Shown here piece by piece: positions 1 through 11,895 of a DNA stretch of 64,000 nucleotides. The notes beneath the pieces are model-generated. The model was given only the letters and a program-made list of their open reading frames with translations. It was not told where the DNA came from and ran no database searches. Origin of the DNA: Lepus europaeus (Eukaryota > Chordata > Mammalia > Lagomorpha > Leporidae); the NCBI RefSeq assembly GCF_033115175.1, contig NC_084834.1:35880077-35944076 (forward strand), in the 5' to 3' direction. Every line of letters starts with the position of its first letter. Position 1 is the stretch's first letter. The translations under genes were made by a program, and so were the position numbers.

Positions 1-109
1 GAGCCAGGGTTTCCACAAAGTTTTCAAATTAGCTACAGATAAACTATACCTTTAAACTATATAGATAAAGAGACAATGTTAGTAAGGAGGATATTAATGA
101 TAATAACAA

Positions 110-240
110 TTATAATATTGAAAATGTATTAGTGCCTTATTCTATGCCTGGTACTATGTAAGTACTTTTCATCTTATTCAATCCTTTCAACAACCCTATT
201 TGTTGTTTCTGTATATGTGGAGAAATTGCAATGAAAAAAA
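110..240 (-). repeat. MIR-like SINE fragment
   Basis: The order of short blocks (a 'tgcctggtactatgtaagtact' like stretch, then 'caatcctttcaacaaccctat', then a purine stretch) matches the reverse complement of the 3' half of the mammalian MIR SINE. It is heavily diverged, as expected for a pre-placental repeat. No gene is visible here. Confidence 0.55.
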
Positions 241-244
241 ATTG

Positions 245-780
245 AGTTTTTGCTAAAGCTGATGTGGCTAATATGTGCTATGACTGAGGTTAGGAAAAAG
301 AAAACAAGACAAGCTTTACTTGAGAGCATTTCTCTTTGATTTGCACATCAGAAAACCCAGGATATTCGAATCTCTCACTCAGCTGCTATGGCTGCTTATC
401 CCAGCCTCTTCTCCAGCATCCTCCAATCTCCCTGCACATACCTTCGTTGAAGGAGCTTTGTCCACTGCAGACCATGGATGGAGTGAACTTTGAAATGCTT
501 TGTTTTATTTTGTTCCCCTCTTCCTGGACCACTTTCACCTCTTCTTTTCAGACAGACCATAACACAGTGGCTTTGGCATCTTAAATTACTTCAAACTGCT
601 ACATGATTTGTTGGAAGTAATTATGACTATTCTTCATTCATAAAATGGTCACTGAGGTGGTATACAATGAAGTCTATTATAGAGGTGTAAACAAATAATA
701 TTGATAGAGTTGAACTTCTGTCACTGACACTCTGCTTCTCCAGTGCCACCCCACAGTGCACCCACTTCTGAGGACCAGTG
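245..780. other. Unassigned AT-rich sequence
   Basis: I see no convincing gene. A T/C-rich stretch around 500-570 resembles the sense strand of an L2 3' region but is too diverged for a firm call. The 82-codon open frame at 336-584 has no recognisable domain and no splice context. Confidence 0.4.
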
Positions 781-784
781 GGCC

Positions 785-835
785 AGATCAGTGGCTCACA
801 ACCTTGTTTGATTACATATTCCTGCTAGGTGAAAA
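785..835 (+). mobile_element. Possible MER5-type hAT fragment
   Basis: The words 'cagtggctcacaaccttg' and 'ttacatattcctgc' resemble the terminal inverted repeat region of MER5A, a non-autonomous hAT-Charlie element. Only about 50 bases match, so this is tentative. Confidence 0.3.
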
Positions 836-984
836 GACCCTAGCTACACTAACAAGGTGTGTATGTTTATTGATAAACAGATGAAATAACAATAACAACT
901 TATGGAATGCTTGTCATATGAATTCTCAAGAGCTTTGTCAATACTGACTAAGATAGTACTTCATAGTAGTCTTCATGGTGTATA

Positions 985-1143
985 TATTTTTGTTATTATC
1001 TCCATTTAACAGACCAGGAAATGGAGACATGCTATGTGGAATAACTTGCCCAAGGTCACTTAACTAGCAAGTGTTAGCACTAAATTTGAACAGATGGTCT
1101 CACGCTGGAGTCTATGTTCTGATTTACTGTATCACAGCTGCTT
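985..1143 (-). repeat. MIR SINE fragment
   Basis: Reads as the reverse complement of MIR: a 'ttattatctccatttaacag' block, then 'aggaaatggagac', then 'aacttgcccaaggtcactta' and 'actagcaagtg'. The order and spacing match the MIR core and tRNA-like half. It is an old neutral insertion. Confidence 0.75.
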
Positions 1144-1589
1144 CTCTATGTGCTGTGCTACTAATATATGATTTATGGAATATATGAAAAATAGAAGTTT
1201 AAAAGAATTATGTACATACTGCCAAAATCAAAGTCTTAATATTTTTGTCCTCTGCCCTCAATGAGTCACCGGGAAACAACTCTGGGATGATGCAGCCCCT
1301 TCAAATACCACCTGGGGAGGTGGGTAGTCCTTAGAGGGAACTTCAAATGGCTGCCCTCAGTGACCTCAATGTCCTTTTCTTTCATTGCCAACTGTGAAGG
1401 CTGTGGGGTTCCTAACAGTGGACTCTCTCCTCCAGTTTGCCCATCCATTAGTTCAGGCCACTTCCTTTGTTACCATCCTCTAGAAACAACCCAGCTCAAC
1501 ACTCTCTCATGTCACTTTATCGTGCAACCTACATTTACCTGTCTCATTATATCAGGAAACTTCTAAGTAATGGAAATTAATTTGAACAT

Positions 1590-1912
1590 GCAAATGGCTC
1601 TCCTGCTTTTCAACTTCAGTCTTTGTTCAAGTGTCATTTTTTGTGAGACCTTCTGTAACCACCCTATTTAAAAATTCTCTCTCTCACACACACACACTCA
1701 CACTCACACTCTTCTCCTTCCCTGCTTTACTTTTCTTGTCATGCCAATTCTAATCATATTTTTCTGTGCCCCCTTCTCCAACTCAAAAATAAACTTCCTG
1801 ATAGAGGAAATGTCTATCTGATTTACTCACCACTGTATTCCAGGTCCCTATAGCAGCGACTGGCTCACAATAGACTCTAAAACATGTTGATTGAATGAAT
1901 AAATAAACTATT
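1590..1912 (+). repeat. L2 LINE 3' end
   Basis: Sense-strand L2 3' sequence. A 'gttcaagtgtcattttttgtg' like block precedes 'agaccttctgtaaccaccct', then 'cactgtattccaggtcccta', then the terminal 'ttgattgaatgaataaat' typical of L2 tails. A short (CA)n run lies inside at about 1685-1710. Upstream sequence to about 1440 may belong to the same element. Confidence 0.7.
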
Positions 1913-2429
1913 AATCTGGGTTTAGTCATGTAGGGATTTTAAGCCAATAGATGAAAAAATACAAGGCAACTAGGCTTCCTTACTGAACATGTTCCATGTA
2001 GTATGTAGAAGAAAACTGAGCGAGTGTCTAAGTTATTGGTATAGTTATCAATAGGAATTATGCAAATCCAAAATAAATGATCCCTTTTGCTCAATAAACC
2101 ATTTGTTTTCCAGATAATCTTCCAGTTTGCATTAATCATGTAGTCAAAGATCTTACCAAACCACAAGGAAGCATCAGGGCACAGCACAGGCATGGATATA
2201 CAGTGTTTTACAATAATTCAGATGACTGTCAGAAGTAGTCAGGAATGCCATTTTCCCCAAGAGAGGCACTATTGATCTATACCTGGTCAAAAATGTCTAT
2301 ACTGGAAGTTTTCAGAGATTGCATATGTTTGGAAAGAGATCATGGCCAAAGGGCTTCTTTGAAGTTTCCTTTGCCTAGGAAGTTTCATAAGACTGAGGAA
2401 GAAGCAGTTTTCTACCTCAAAATATGGAA
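1913..2429. other. Unassigned AT-rich sequence
   Basis: No repeat family or gene is recognised. Short open frames (1939-2193 minus, 2245-2436 plus) have low-information composition and no flanking splice or start context. Confidence 0.4.
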
Positions 2430-2730
2430 GAATTAGGGTGGGCTAAACCAACTCTTGGAACACCTGCATCCCTTATTGAAAGGGGGATATAGTCCCACCT
2501 CTTCTTCCAACCCAATGTTCCTGCTAATATGCACCCTAGGAGGCAACTGTCGATGGCTCAACTACTTGAGTCCCTGCCACCCACATGGGAGACAGGGATG
2601 GAGTTTCTGTCTCCTGGCTTTGGCCTGTCCCAGGCAGGCAAAACTATTGCAGCCATTTGGGCGATGACCCAGCAGATGAAAGATATTTCTCTCTCTCTTG
2701 CTGTAACCCATCCTTTCAAATAAAAATAGC
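2430..2730 (+). repeat. Older C repeat (CSINE), diverged
   Basis: The block order is that of an old C repeat: 'cacctgcatccc', a degraded tRNA-like head, 'cctgctaatatgcaccc', 'gatggctcaactacttgagt', 'cacccacatgggagac', 'tcctggctttggcctg', 'cagccatttgggcgatga', a short CT tract and a 'tttcaaataaaaat' tail. The open frames inside it are shadows of the SINE. Confidence 0.8.
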
Positions 2731-2736
2731 TAAATG

Positions 2737-2880
2737 AATTATATATAAATAATATAAATAAATGAATTATATAAATAATATAAATAAATACATAAATCAT
2801 ATATAATTTATATTTTATTGTATATAGTATGCATGACATAATTTATATTTTATTGCATATAATATACATTATATATAATT
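2737..2880. repeat. AT-rich low-complexity repeat
   Basis: Repeats of 'aatatataaataaatgaatt' type and 'tatattttattg' units follow directly on the A-rich tail of the preceding SINE. This is a common fate of SINE tails. Confidence 0.8.
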
Positions 2881-2883
2881 TCT

Positions 2884-2932
2884 TACTCTTTTTTATTTGA
2901 AATGCAGAGTGACAGAGAGAGAGGAGACAGGA
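2884..2932 (-). repeat. C repeat tail fragment
   Basis: A 'tttttatttgaaatgcagagtg' motif followed by GA-rich sequence is the reverse complement of the 3' end of an old C repeat. It is 5'-truncated to about 50 bases. Confidence 0.55.
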
Positions 2933-2934
2933 GC

Positions 2935-3860
2935 TAATAGAGATTAAAGTACCCTTGACCAATGAATGTGACTGAAATTCTGAATACAAATGAAGTATGC
3001 CATAGAAAAGTACTTTCAATTAAAACTAGTATGATGTATTTCAGATGTGCTGTAATTAGAACTGGTTCTAAGCAGTTATATTTAGAAACTGGGTTTTTTG
3101 TTGTTGTTCTTTTCATGTAACATTGAAAATACAGAATATGGAAGTTTAGATCACTTACTTTCTGAAGGATCACTTGAAAAATATAGATCTCCTTTCTAGG
3201 TCAGAAGTCCACATGAAGCAGATTTGTCCCTATATTTGAGTAAGATTAGCAGGAAACAAGATAATTTATGAGCTGAACAAACAGAAGGGTGCTGAGTCGG
3301 ATTTTGTTAAACTAATATTATGGCTGGCAAGGATGACATGTCAGATGTTTCATTCATTTTAAAGACCAAATCATTTCAATAAATCATTTTTATAACTTTA
3401 TTATATAGGTAAAATACCACTAGGGAGTATATAAATGCACCAAACACATCCATTTGCTTCAACTACATCCTTTGTTTTTCATCTCCTTTCCTAAAGATGT
3501 ATGTATCAGATAATTTTTATGAACTGGTCCATCTCTTACTTTTATTCATGTGGTCTTATTTATTGGTGCTATTATGCTCATTTAATTTTTCCTTACACCT
3601 ACAGATTTAATCTGTGAAAATATCTCCATAGGTTTCTCTCTAACTTCTTGCACAAAAGGCAAAAGGAGTCTCCTGTCTTAAATACCCTTTTTCAATGTAA
3701 TAACTGGAGAAATGGATGCACAATATGCGTCTGGAGCTATTTTATTAGCATAAAATCTTCATCCATAATGTCTGTATTGTCTAAAATAATGTGTTGTCTT
3801 TCAGAATATTTAACCTTGAATTTCTTTACTGTGTGAACACTCTACTATTTTCTTTTTCCC
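2935..3860. other. Unassigned sequence upstream of the exon candidate
   Basis: No repeat recognised. The last 40 bases are increasingly pyrimidine-rich and lead into the splice-acceptor-like sequence at 3,842-3,881. If the exon candidate is real, this is the end of its last intron. Confidence 0.4.
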
Positions 3861-3881
3861 CTAACTCCCCCTGTTTAACAG

Positions 3882-4056
3882 CAGACAAACCCAGGGAGCA
3901 CTGAGTGAATCCGATGATCCTGAGACAGGCTGTCTAACTGACAACAAGCCAACTTCTCGACACTTCTACCCTGTCGCCTTGCTGCTTGTCAGCTCGCACC
4001 TGCTAGTTGTGTGGCTCATTTTAAGTCTTGCATTACTATTAGCCAAATACCAATAA
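3882..4056 (+). CDS. Candidate coding part of a 3' terminal exon with a C-terminal membrane anchor
   Basis: A strong acceptor precedes it: a pyrimidine-rich tract (3,842-3,876) ending in tandem AG dinucleotides at 3,880-3,884 (a NAGNAG arrangement). One frame, with first complete codon at 3,883 (intron phase 2), stays open for 57 codons to TAA at 4,054-4,056. It has a polar, acidic first half (…[10 protein letters not shown]…), then a hydrophobic run of about 24 residues (residues 31-54) and a short end LAKYQ. That layout fits a tail-anchored or single-pass protein, or less likely a GPI signal. I do not recognise the protein. The other two frames stop within nine codons. No donor is needed because AATAAA follows at 5,227. 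It could be a real last exon, an alternative last exon, or a chance assembly; no upstream exon is visible. Confidence 0.4.
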
Positions 4057-5250
4057 GTTTTACGTTGTACTTCTTTCTTTTCTACAAATGAAAATGGACT
4101 TTAAATTATGGGGACAATGCTGTAATATTTCTACATTTTCAGGTTCACAGAATTTAAAACAATGTTTGAATTGTAAGTGTCTTTGTTTTTCCTAAAATTT
4201 AAGAAACAAAAAGTACTATGCATTAAGTGAATTATTTTGCTCTTTTGTTCATGGAAAAGTGTTTCCCACTGTTCACTTGCTCAAGGGTTTTTAAATTATT
4301 GTCTTTGGAAAAAGACAAAGAACAGAATCCTGAAAGCTTGAAGTTCTGAACCTCCACTTCCTCTCCCCATGAAATTGATTAAGGAAATTTAGACCGAATT
4401 TGCACAACACTCTGAAATCCTGAGACAAGTCCTAGAGATCCTGGAGGTTACAGACTTTATTTTCACTGTGCCAACATCGTAGTTGTCATGAGCTGATACA
4501 AACTTCTGTTTGGTTTTTTTAATCTGTTTCATTTCTTTGCTGCAATTAACCTTTTATGTCAAGTAACTTTATGACAAGAATGGCTATTTATGTTTTGTAA
4601 TTAAATTAACCTGTTTGTAACTATTGTTTGGGTTGATTTGGCTTTCAGAGTACTTTTCTATTCTTTTTAACAAAGTCTTGTTTGTGTCTCGATGCACCAC
4701 TTTTAGCACCTGTGACTTTTGTACTGTCTGTGGAGAAGCACTCTTCCCTTACAAAACTGAGACTTGGAACAGGCTGTTCGGAAAGCCATTTTCTCTCTTC
4801 ATTGCACAGCTAAAATAATGAAGTAAAATAGAAGTGAAACTTTCCTTTAAAAATCTATAGGGCCAGACTTAATCAATTAAATGCCTTATTCCTAGAACCT
4901 GCATCCTTAGGGCTACATATAGATTTTAATGTGTTTTAAAGAGAGTGAGAAATTAATTTATGGAAAAGTTATAAAATGGCAGATATATTTATGAAACTGA
5001 AGTGAAGCTGTATTGTGGATCAAATTATATTTAAAGAGTTTATTAAAATTTAAATATATGTTAAGAGCAAAGAGACTTTAATCATCTCTTTCCGAAGGCA
5101 ATAATGGTATTGGGCCTGGCCTAGGATTTAATTTTGTAAGATGTATCATCACTTGTGAAAAAAAAAATGTAGAGTTGACTCTTTGTTATTTTTACCTGGA
5201 CTGTTGACACAACTCTGCATTGAACAAATAAAACATATTTATTTATTCTG
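4057..5250 (+). other. Candidate 3' UTR of the terminal exon
   Basis: This stretch has no SINE or L1 that I can recognise, unlike most of the window. It is AT-rich with T-rich runs and ends in a canonical AATAAA at 5,227-5,232 followed by a GT-rich stretch (about 5,248-5,270), the usual arrangement of a cleavage and polyadenylation site. The 64-codon open frame at 4,624-4,818 lies inside it and has no independent support. Confidence 0.4.
5227..5232 (+). promoter_or_regulatory. AATAAA polyadenylation signal candidate
   Basis: Perfect AATAAA hexamer with TG-rich sequence about 20-40 bases downstream. It lies 1.17 kb after the stop codon of the exon candidate. Confidence 0.45.
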
Positions 5251-5259
5251 TGTTTCATG

Positions 5260-7026
5260 AAGTTGTGCTTTTTCCCCTTTTACCAGAGAAGGATGCCGCA
5301 TAGAGAATGTGCTGAAGAATATCAAATGCAGAAAGTATGCTTTCAACATGCTACAGCTGATGGCTTTCCCCAAGTATTACAGACCTCCAGAGGGGACTTA
5401 CGGAAAAGCTGACACCTAAGTTTACCAACATGTAAATAAACAGGAACGCAAATACGTTTCCCTTGGATGATCTCTACCTTGGTCTTTCCAGTTCTTTTAT
5501 TGTTATGAATTTGGGGGAGGAAATGATATAGATGTTTGCCCAAGTCTAGGAACTACTTGACTAGCTATCAGTGTTTAACTCAAAAATCCATTAAAAAAAT
5601 GTTTACAGTTTCTATTTCTAAGCTTCTATGTGTTGACCCTCACTGGTTGAGATGGGTCCATAAAGGGGACATTTCATTCATGGACTGAGAACACTGAGGT
5701 TGATTCAATAGGAGTAGGGATGTTTCAGATAGGGGTATGCCACACCTGAAATGAAGAGTTGATGGTAAGAAGGAGAGAGGCATTCTATAGCACTACTTAA
5801 TAGCTTTTCTCATAGATAAACATAGCCCATATTAGGGGCTTTTAAAATTTTTTCTAGCAAATTGAAATTTGGTCACATTAACTCATGCTATAACTGAAGT
5901 AGTTTGCAGGTATGCTTGTGAAGACTTGCCATTCAGTCCAGATGTGATGTCTTCCCCTAAATGGGTATAAGTGCAGTGTTAGTAAAGTAGCAAACATCAG
6001 AGAGTTTAGGCCATATAACAAACCACTGCAAGAAACTGAAATTGCAAAGAAATTAAAGATGAATGATGTGTTGCTGCTCAAAGTAAAAACTTCCAACAGT
6101 CCAAACTCTGTGTAGTGAAGTTCATGAAGTCATCTAGCAATTACCTTGGTATAAGTATGCAGTCCAGCACAGTTTAGTATATGTGAATAAACATTTATAA
6201 AACAAAAGCAGCCATCATTATTGAGTAACAAACATCATCTACTAACCTGTATTTCAAAAATGTCCAGCTCATTAAAATAATAATGGATTTACCTGAACAT
6301 GGACTTGAGCAGTTCAATAAAAGTACATACCTGAAACCACCATTCTTAAAAAAAAGTTTTTCAAAATTCCTATTAGAAGTTTCCTTGGAGATCATCTTGC
6401 ATGACACTGTGATTTGATAAGTGGGTAAATAAAGGCAATCTTTCAGCTAGATACCTGGAGAATCATGATTGCAATTCCTTCCTACTTCCTTACACACTTC
6501 TACTTCCGAGGCCATGGCTTGTTCCTCCTTCAAACTGCTATGCGAAATATGTATGACAATTGAGGGAACATACTAGTTTGTTAAAGAAAAATTTGGATTT
6601 ATCACCAAACTTGAAGTTCATAGTACAGAACCCATTTTCTCCAAATGTTAAGAATTTATTTATTTTTCCTTTGTCATCAGTGGTATATGATATACAGAGC
6701 ATAAATCACCCTTGGAAATGCCAGAGAGTTATTCTGTACACTTCTGTTAGCTGTGACCACAGTCAGTGGATGTTTGACAGTACTTTGTATAGCTGAAGTG
6801 GTATCTCTTTTTTAAAGATACCTCTTGAAATAAGGATTGCAAACGGATCTCTAGTCCCTTGTTGAGTCTTTTGAATCATTACAAATTTTAACTAACCTTT
6901 TAGGGCTTTTCATTCTAGAATTCTCAATTTATCATTATATCTAATGACCTATGGGCATTATTGAGGCAATAGTCAGACCACTGCCTTTACAATGAAAAGG
7001 TGCTGTGTACTCTGAATCTATTCATG
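5260..7026. other. Unassigned AT-rich sequence
   Basis: About 1.8 kb with no recognisable repeat or gene. The short open frames on both strands have no family features. Confidence 0.45.
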
Positions 7027-7043
7027 AACAAAATTATCTGGAT

Positions 7044-7380
7044 TGGCCGGCGCCATGGCTCAACAGGCTAATCCTCCGCCTTGTGGCGCCGGCACACCGG
7101 GTTCTAGTCCCGGTCAGGGCGCCAGATTCTATCCCAGTTGCCCCTCTTCCAGGCCAGCTCTCTGCTATGGCCCAGGAAGGCAGTGGAGGATGGCCCAAGT
7201 CCTTGGGCCCTGCACCCGCATGGGAGACCAGGAGAAGCACCTGGCTCCCGGCTTCCGAACAGTGCGATGCGCCGGCCGCAGCGGCCATTGGAGGGTGAAC
7301 CAACGGCAAAAAGGAAGACCTTTCTCTCTGTCTCTCTCTCTCACTATCCACTCTGCCTGTCAAAAACAAACAAACAAACA
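7044..7380 (+). mobile_element. Young C repeat (CSINE), full length
   Basis: Full-length lagomorph tRNA-derived SINE. The head GGCCGGCGCCATGGCTCA carries a degraded A box, and a B-box-like GGTTCTAGTCCCGGT follows. Then come the body, a CT tract and a tail of (CAAA)n. It is flanked by target-site duplications 'acaaaattatctggat' (about 7,028-7,043 and 7,382-7,397). Pol III transcription and L1-supplied reverse transcription are the known mode of spread. Several open frames on both strands here are shadows. Confidence 0.97.
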
Positions 7381-7399
7381 AACAAAATTATCTGGATGC

Positions 7400-8576
7400 T
7401 CCCTGTTATGCTTCTTTCTCCATTTTAGTGATTAAATATAATCTATGATTTTTTCAATTTCACTTGAAATTGTTGGACTTGTGCTTATTTCCATTATCAT
7501 ATTGAATTTAAAAAAAGATTGGGATAACAGAGGTGTTCCTGAATAGCTATTAAGCCTCAGTTAGTGTGTCAAATGGTGGTCTGAGTGCCAAGAGACGTTA
7601 TGTGACTTAGCATTCTGTAAATGCTCTCATAAACAATAATTTTTGTTTATATTTTAAAAAATGAAATGTCTTGAGGAAAATGTGGAAAAAATATTTTAAC
7701 TATATAGACATCAATAGGGTTTTCTAATTCTAGAGCCATCTCAGAGACTTTTTTCCTTTTAAATAAATAGCAAAATAAGAAACTCAAAAGGTAAAGCACA
7801 TTGCAATGCAAATCCATATGCATTTTCATTATTAGCATAGTCTTTGGCATTTCATTGTAAAAGCCTATAATTTTGCATATTTCTAAAACTGGATTTCATC
7901 AAGAGAATTGATGTTTCATATAAAATATTGCTAATTTACTAAGAGAAAACCTAAGTATCCTTGCACAACTACTTCTGTATTTCTTAAGTTATTTAGACAT
8001 CCTAAATCAAAGAACAGTGTTAAACAAAGACAGAAACTTAATTCTCCATGTTAGAAATAGCAGCAGTTGCACTTGCTATCTACATTTTCATTTTAAAGAT
8101 ACCCAGCTTAGTTTAGGAGATCATATTGAGCCAAAAAATAAACCAAGAAAATGACATTTCCAAACATTTTTTCTCATAAATATTCCTTTTTTCTTATTCC
8201 ATTTTCTCATAAAATTCCTCTCTAATATATTCAAAGGTAGATATCAGCTTTGAATTATTCCTGTAACCCAAGGAAAAACATATTTAAAGACAAGAAAAGG
8301 TGGAATTCTGATTATAGTTGAACCAGTGACAAAAGATTTGCCATCTGCAAATATTGCTCAGAACAGTCAACCACAAGTGTTTAAAATATTTGACTGAAAC
8401 ACATTCATTCTTAGAGGCACCCATTTATTTACTTCTCATGTGACTTTTTTTTTTTCCCTTGTATTGCACTGAGTTTTGTCTATACTCTGAAAACCACCCA
8501 CTGGTGGAAATAATTTGGTCAATCTCATACGCCAGTGTGTCAGAGCATCCATTTGATCCAGGTGATAAATTTCATT
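7400..8576. other. Unassigned AT-rich sequence
   Basis: No gene or recognisable repeat in about 1.2 kb apart from homopolymer T runs. Confidence 0.45.
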
Positions 8577-8590
8577 AAATGACTAACACC

Positions 8591-8925
8591 ATGGCCGGCT
8601 CTGCCGTGGCTCACTTGGCTAATCCTCTGCCTGAGGTGCCGGCACCCCGGGGTTCTAGTCCTGGTTGGGGCACCGGGTACTAGTCCCGGTTGCTCCTCTT
8701 CCAGTCCAGCTCTCTGCCAAGGAGGGCAATGGAGAGTGGCCCAAGGGCTTGGGTCCCTGCACCCACATGGGAGACAGGAGAAGTACCCAGTTCCTGGCTT
8801 CAGATCTGCGCAGCGCCGGCCGTAGCGGCCATTGGAGGGTGAACCAACGGAAAAAGAAAGACCTTTCTCTCTGTCTCTCTTACTGTCTAACTCTGCCTGG
8901 CAAAAAAGAAAAATAAGAAAAAAAA
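8591..8925 (+). mobile_element. Young C repeat with perfect flanking duplication
   Basis: Starts at ATGGCCGGCTCTGCCGTGGC and ends in an A-rich tail. 'aaatgactaacacc' lies at 8,577-8,590 and again at 8,926-8,938, a clean target-site duplication. The body carries the expected B-box-like motif, although the head looks locally duplicated: 'ggttctagtcctggttgggg' is followed by a second 'tagtcccggttgctcc'. Confidence 0.95.
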
Positions 8926-9014
8926 AATGACTAACACCTGGTTAGGGCAGTATTCCACATCACTTAGCTCCACCCTCACTTTATATAACTAACCCTTCTA
9001 AGAAACAGTGATGT

Positions 9015-9290
9015 GGGCCTGGCGCCGTGGCTCACTTGGTTAATCCTCTGTCTGCAGCGCCAGCATCCCATATGGGCGCCGGGTTCTAGTCCTGGTTGCT
9101 CCTCTTCCAGTCCAGGCTGTGGTCTGGGAGGGCACTGGAAGATAGCCCCTGCACCTGCATGGGAGAACAGGAAGAAGCACCTGGTTCCTGGCTTCAGATC
9201 AGTGTAACTCCAGCCATGGCGGCCATTTGGGGAGTGAACCAATGGAAGGAAGACCTTTCTCTCTGTGTCTCTTTCTCTCTCACTGTCAGA
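9015..9290 (+). mobile_element. C repeat, lacking most of its tail
   Basis: The head GGGCCTGGCGCCGTGGCTCA and body through 'ggaagacctttctctctgtg' are clear. It stops at 'actgtcag' without a poly(A) tail and I find no clear duplication, so the 3' end has been lost or has diverged. About 40 bases of the body around the 'gatggcccaagtg' block are also missing. Confidence 0.9.
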
Positions 9291-9299
9291 AAGACTCAG

Positions 9300-11880
9300 A
9301 GTGGAAAGGGGAAAAACTCACTGAAGCCAGTAATGCTTTTCTTACTCAGCAAACCAAACCACTCCCCAAGAATAGGTTAATACTGTCACAAGAAAGATGA
9401 TAGGAATGGTGTTCTTGAACCGACTTTTGCTGATTCATGAAAGTTAATCATTAAATTTCAAGATTTTTTTTTAGGCTGTTTGTTTAACCACTCCAATATA
9501 TGGAATTATGAAATGCAATTGAGAACATTTTATTAAAAACAAAGGTAATAATCAAAACTTATAACATCCTAATTATTTGACTATATTTTCTTAATTCTCT
9601 GTGCTTTTGAGTGTTTTAGATTTCTGTGGAAATCATTTATAATAGGGTGCTCCTAAGCACCTTTTCCTGACTCTGTTCAGAGCATCACACTGCTGGCTTG
9701 GAATTAGCCACACTGGGAAGATGTACACCACAGAAGCAGGCACATGCTGCAAATCAAGATTTTAATTTCTAGAAGGTCAATTGTAAAACATTTATCAGCA
9801 CAAAATTGAATGCCATCACTTCTCCAGAAAATAACAAATTATTGGAAGCAATACAACATTATTAAAATGCATTAAATGCAATTAGTCATCTTCAGATAGC
9901 TGTAATTTTTTTTAACTTTTACTCTCTTCAAAGACTCCCATTAGGCTACAGGTCATATTTTATGTTTATATTTTATTTATAATTAGATTATTAAATTGTA
10001 GGGATGGATATAGAAACTTACCTCTTGATGTTCTGCTAGGAAGTCTTCATACTGCAGCTTTAGTGTAAGCAAAGACTCAGGGATAAACTCCAGGAGATGG
10101 TAACCTAATCAGATCATCACTGAAAAGTGTGTTTCAGTGTTTGAACTCATAATTTTGGTATTTGGTAAAAATAGCAAAAACAGTAACATATTACCATACC
10201 AAGATTCTAATAAATATAGCTCAACTCATACCTAAACTGTTAAACAAATTAAACTCTGGCAGTATGTTAAATCAGCACAGAATTTTTAGGTGTTAAATTT
10301 CCAAGCAGGATTGTATATCATTTTATTTCAATATGCAGGGTATCTTTTGTGATCTTTTAGGAAAAAAGTCTTATCAAAGATCTAAAAAACTGAGACACAG
10401 TATGATCAGCATTTATGGAGGGAAGCAAACATATTGAACATAAGTCATCTCTAATAGCTGGAGACTTTCCAAATTAGGCACTCCTGAAAAAGAATGATTT
10501 GTTGAGGGTTGTGTAGTTGATTGCCAATTTTAGTGTGAATTTACATTAATTTAGCTGTGTCTCAATCTGAGTATGCTTTGTTCCCCACCCCTTTATTTGT
10601 GTTTCTTCTGAGCATTATGAAGTCTCAATATGTTATATTTTTTGTTTCCTTGGCAGTTTGAATTTAGAACTTTGCATCAAAGAGATGGTACCTTTAGCAA
10701 AAAAAAAAAATAAGTCTTAGATAAAATATTGCAAGCAAACTACACGTCGAGTTAAAATGTAGAAATATGCATATTTTCTTTCTTTGTCATGGTGCACATT
10801 AATCACTATGAATTGTATTCCTAGGAAAATAAGATATGGCCTAAAACATTTCTGATTTAAAAGAAATAAATCATGTTTGGCTATTAATAAAAGGAGATAG
10901 CAAAAATGTTAGCTAATGTAAACCCCCAAAATGTACATGCAGTCAACTATCATGAGCTTGAGTTCTTTAATTAAAACAGAAAAAAATTTCTAATTTAATG
11001 ATAGTACCAGGAGAGAGTGAATATCAAGTTAAAGAATGCCTAATACAAAGAGTAAAACATGAAGAAGTATTTAGGGAAAAGATGTAGCCCTTCCATGCAC
11101 ATAGCATATTGCACACTTACAGTGTTTCCAATCACTCCGAGGTTACTAATGGGCAGGATCTCACAGCACATCCTTGATGATCACTTGGTATATTTTATTC
11201 ACTAATAGGCATTATTGATACAAATTTTGCCAAGATTGCTATGTTATCTGTATAATTCCTGTAGTGCTTTGATACTACCCTCAACATTTAAAAATATTTC
11301 ACGTTCAGAACTTTTTCAAATGATGTACTACATGTCTGTAACTGTAGACATTCTCATTTCAGTGCATGCATACAATCTTTTGTACATATATTTTTCTTTT
11401 CTGAGTATTTTATTCTATTTAATTTAACATCTTACTCTCAGATTCTTGTGGTACTCATCAGAAAATTTAGCATTTTTTTTCTCATTTATTCTAGATGAAA
11501 CAATAATATGTATTCCTAGGAAATGAGACACAAGTAGACTAGCTCTTTTTATATTTGCATTTAAGAATATCATTTTTGTTTTATTGTTCTATGTAAACCA
11601 TATTCATTGTACACTGTGTGTATATTTTTGTTTAAATAAATATTTTATTTTTTATGTTTCTGTCTTTTTCTCCCTTTTATCATTTTTTCATTTTCATTGG
11701 TGTAGCAATGTTTAAAAATTAATTAAAATAGCAGAAGAATGACCCAAATAATTTTTCAGAAAACAGGTTAATTTTCTATTGGACCACATCATTTACCAAA
11801 TTTTACATTGATACTAGGTTAGGAGAATGCATTTTTCATGGTGGTTATTCTGTGGAGGCAAAATCAGCCACAAGTTTAAT
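9300..11880. other. Unassigned AT-rich sequence, 2.6 kb
   Basis: The longest stretch in the window without a recognised repeat. It is AT-rich with poly(A)/poly(T) runs (for example 10,700-10,712). The only notable open frame (11,215-11,427, 70 codons) is AT-driven and without features. Confidence 0.45.
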
Positions 11881-11895
11881 AAAGATTCAATAACC

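Noticed and set aside
7034-7435. Open frames of up to 130 codons on both strands
   Set aside because: They lie wholly within a C repeat and its flanks; the same Pro/Ala/Gly/Trp-rich peptides recur at every young copy (for example 12,017, 23,444, 27,516, 39,459, 46,038, 51,033).
11215-11427. 70-codon frame in unique sequence
   Set aside because: AT-driven composition, no acceptor or donor context and no recognisable motif.
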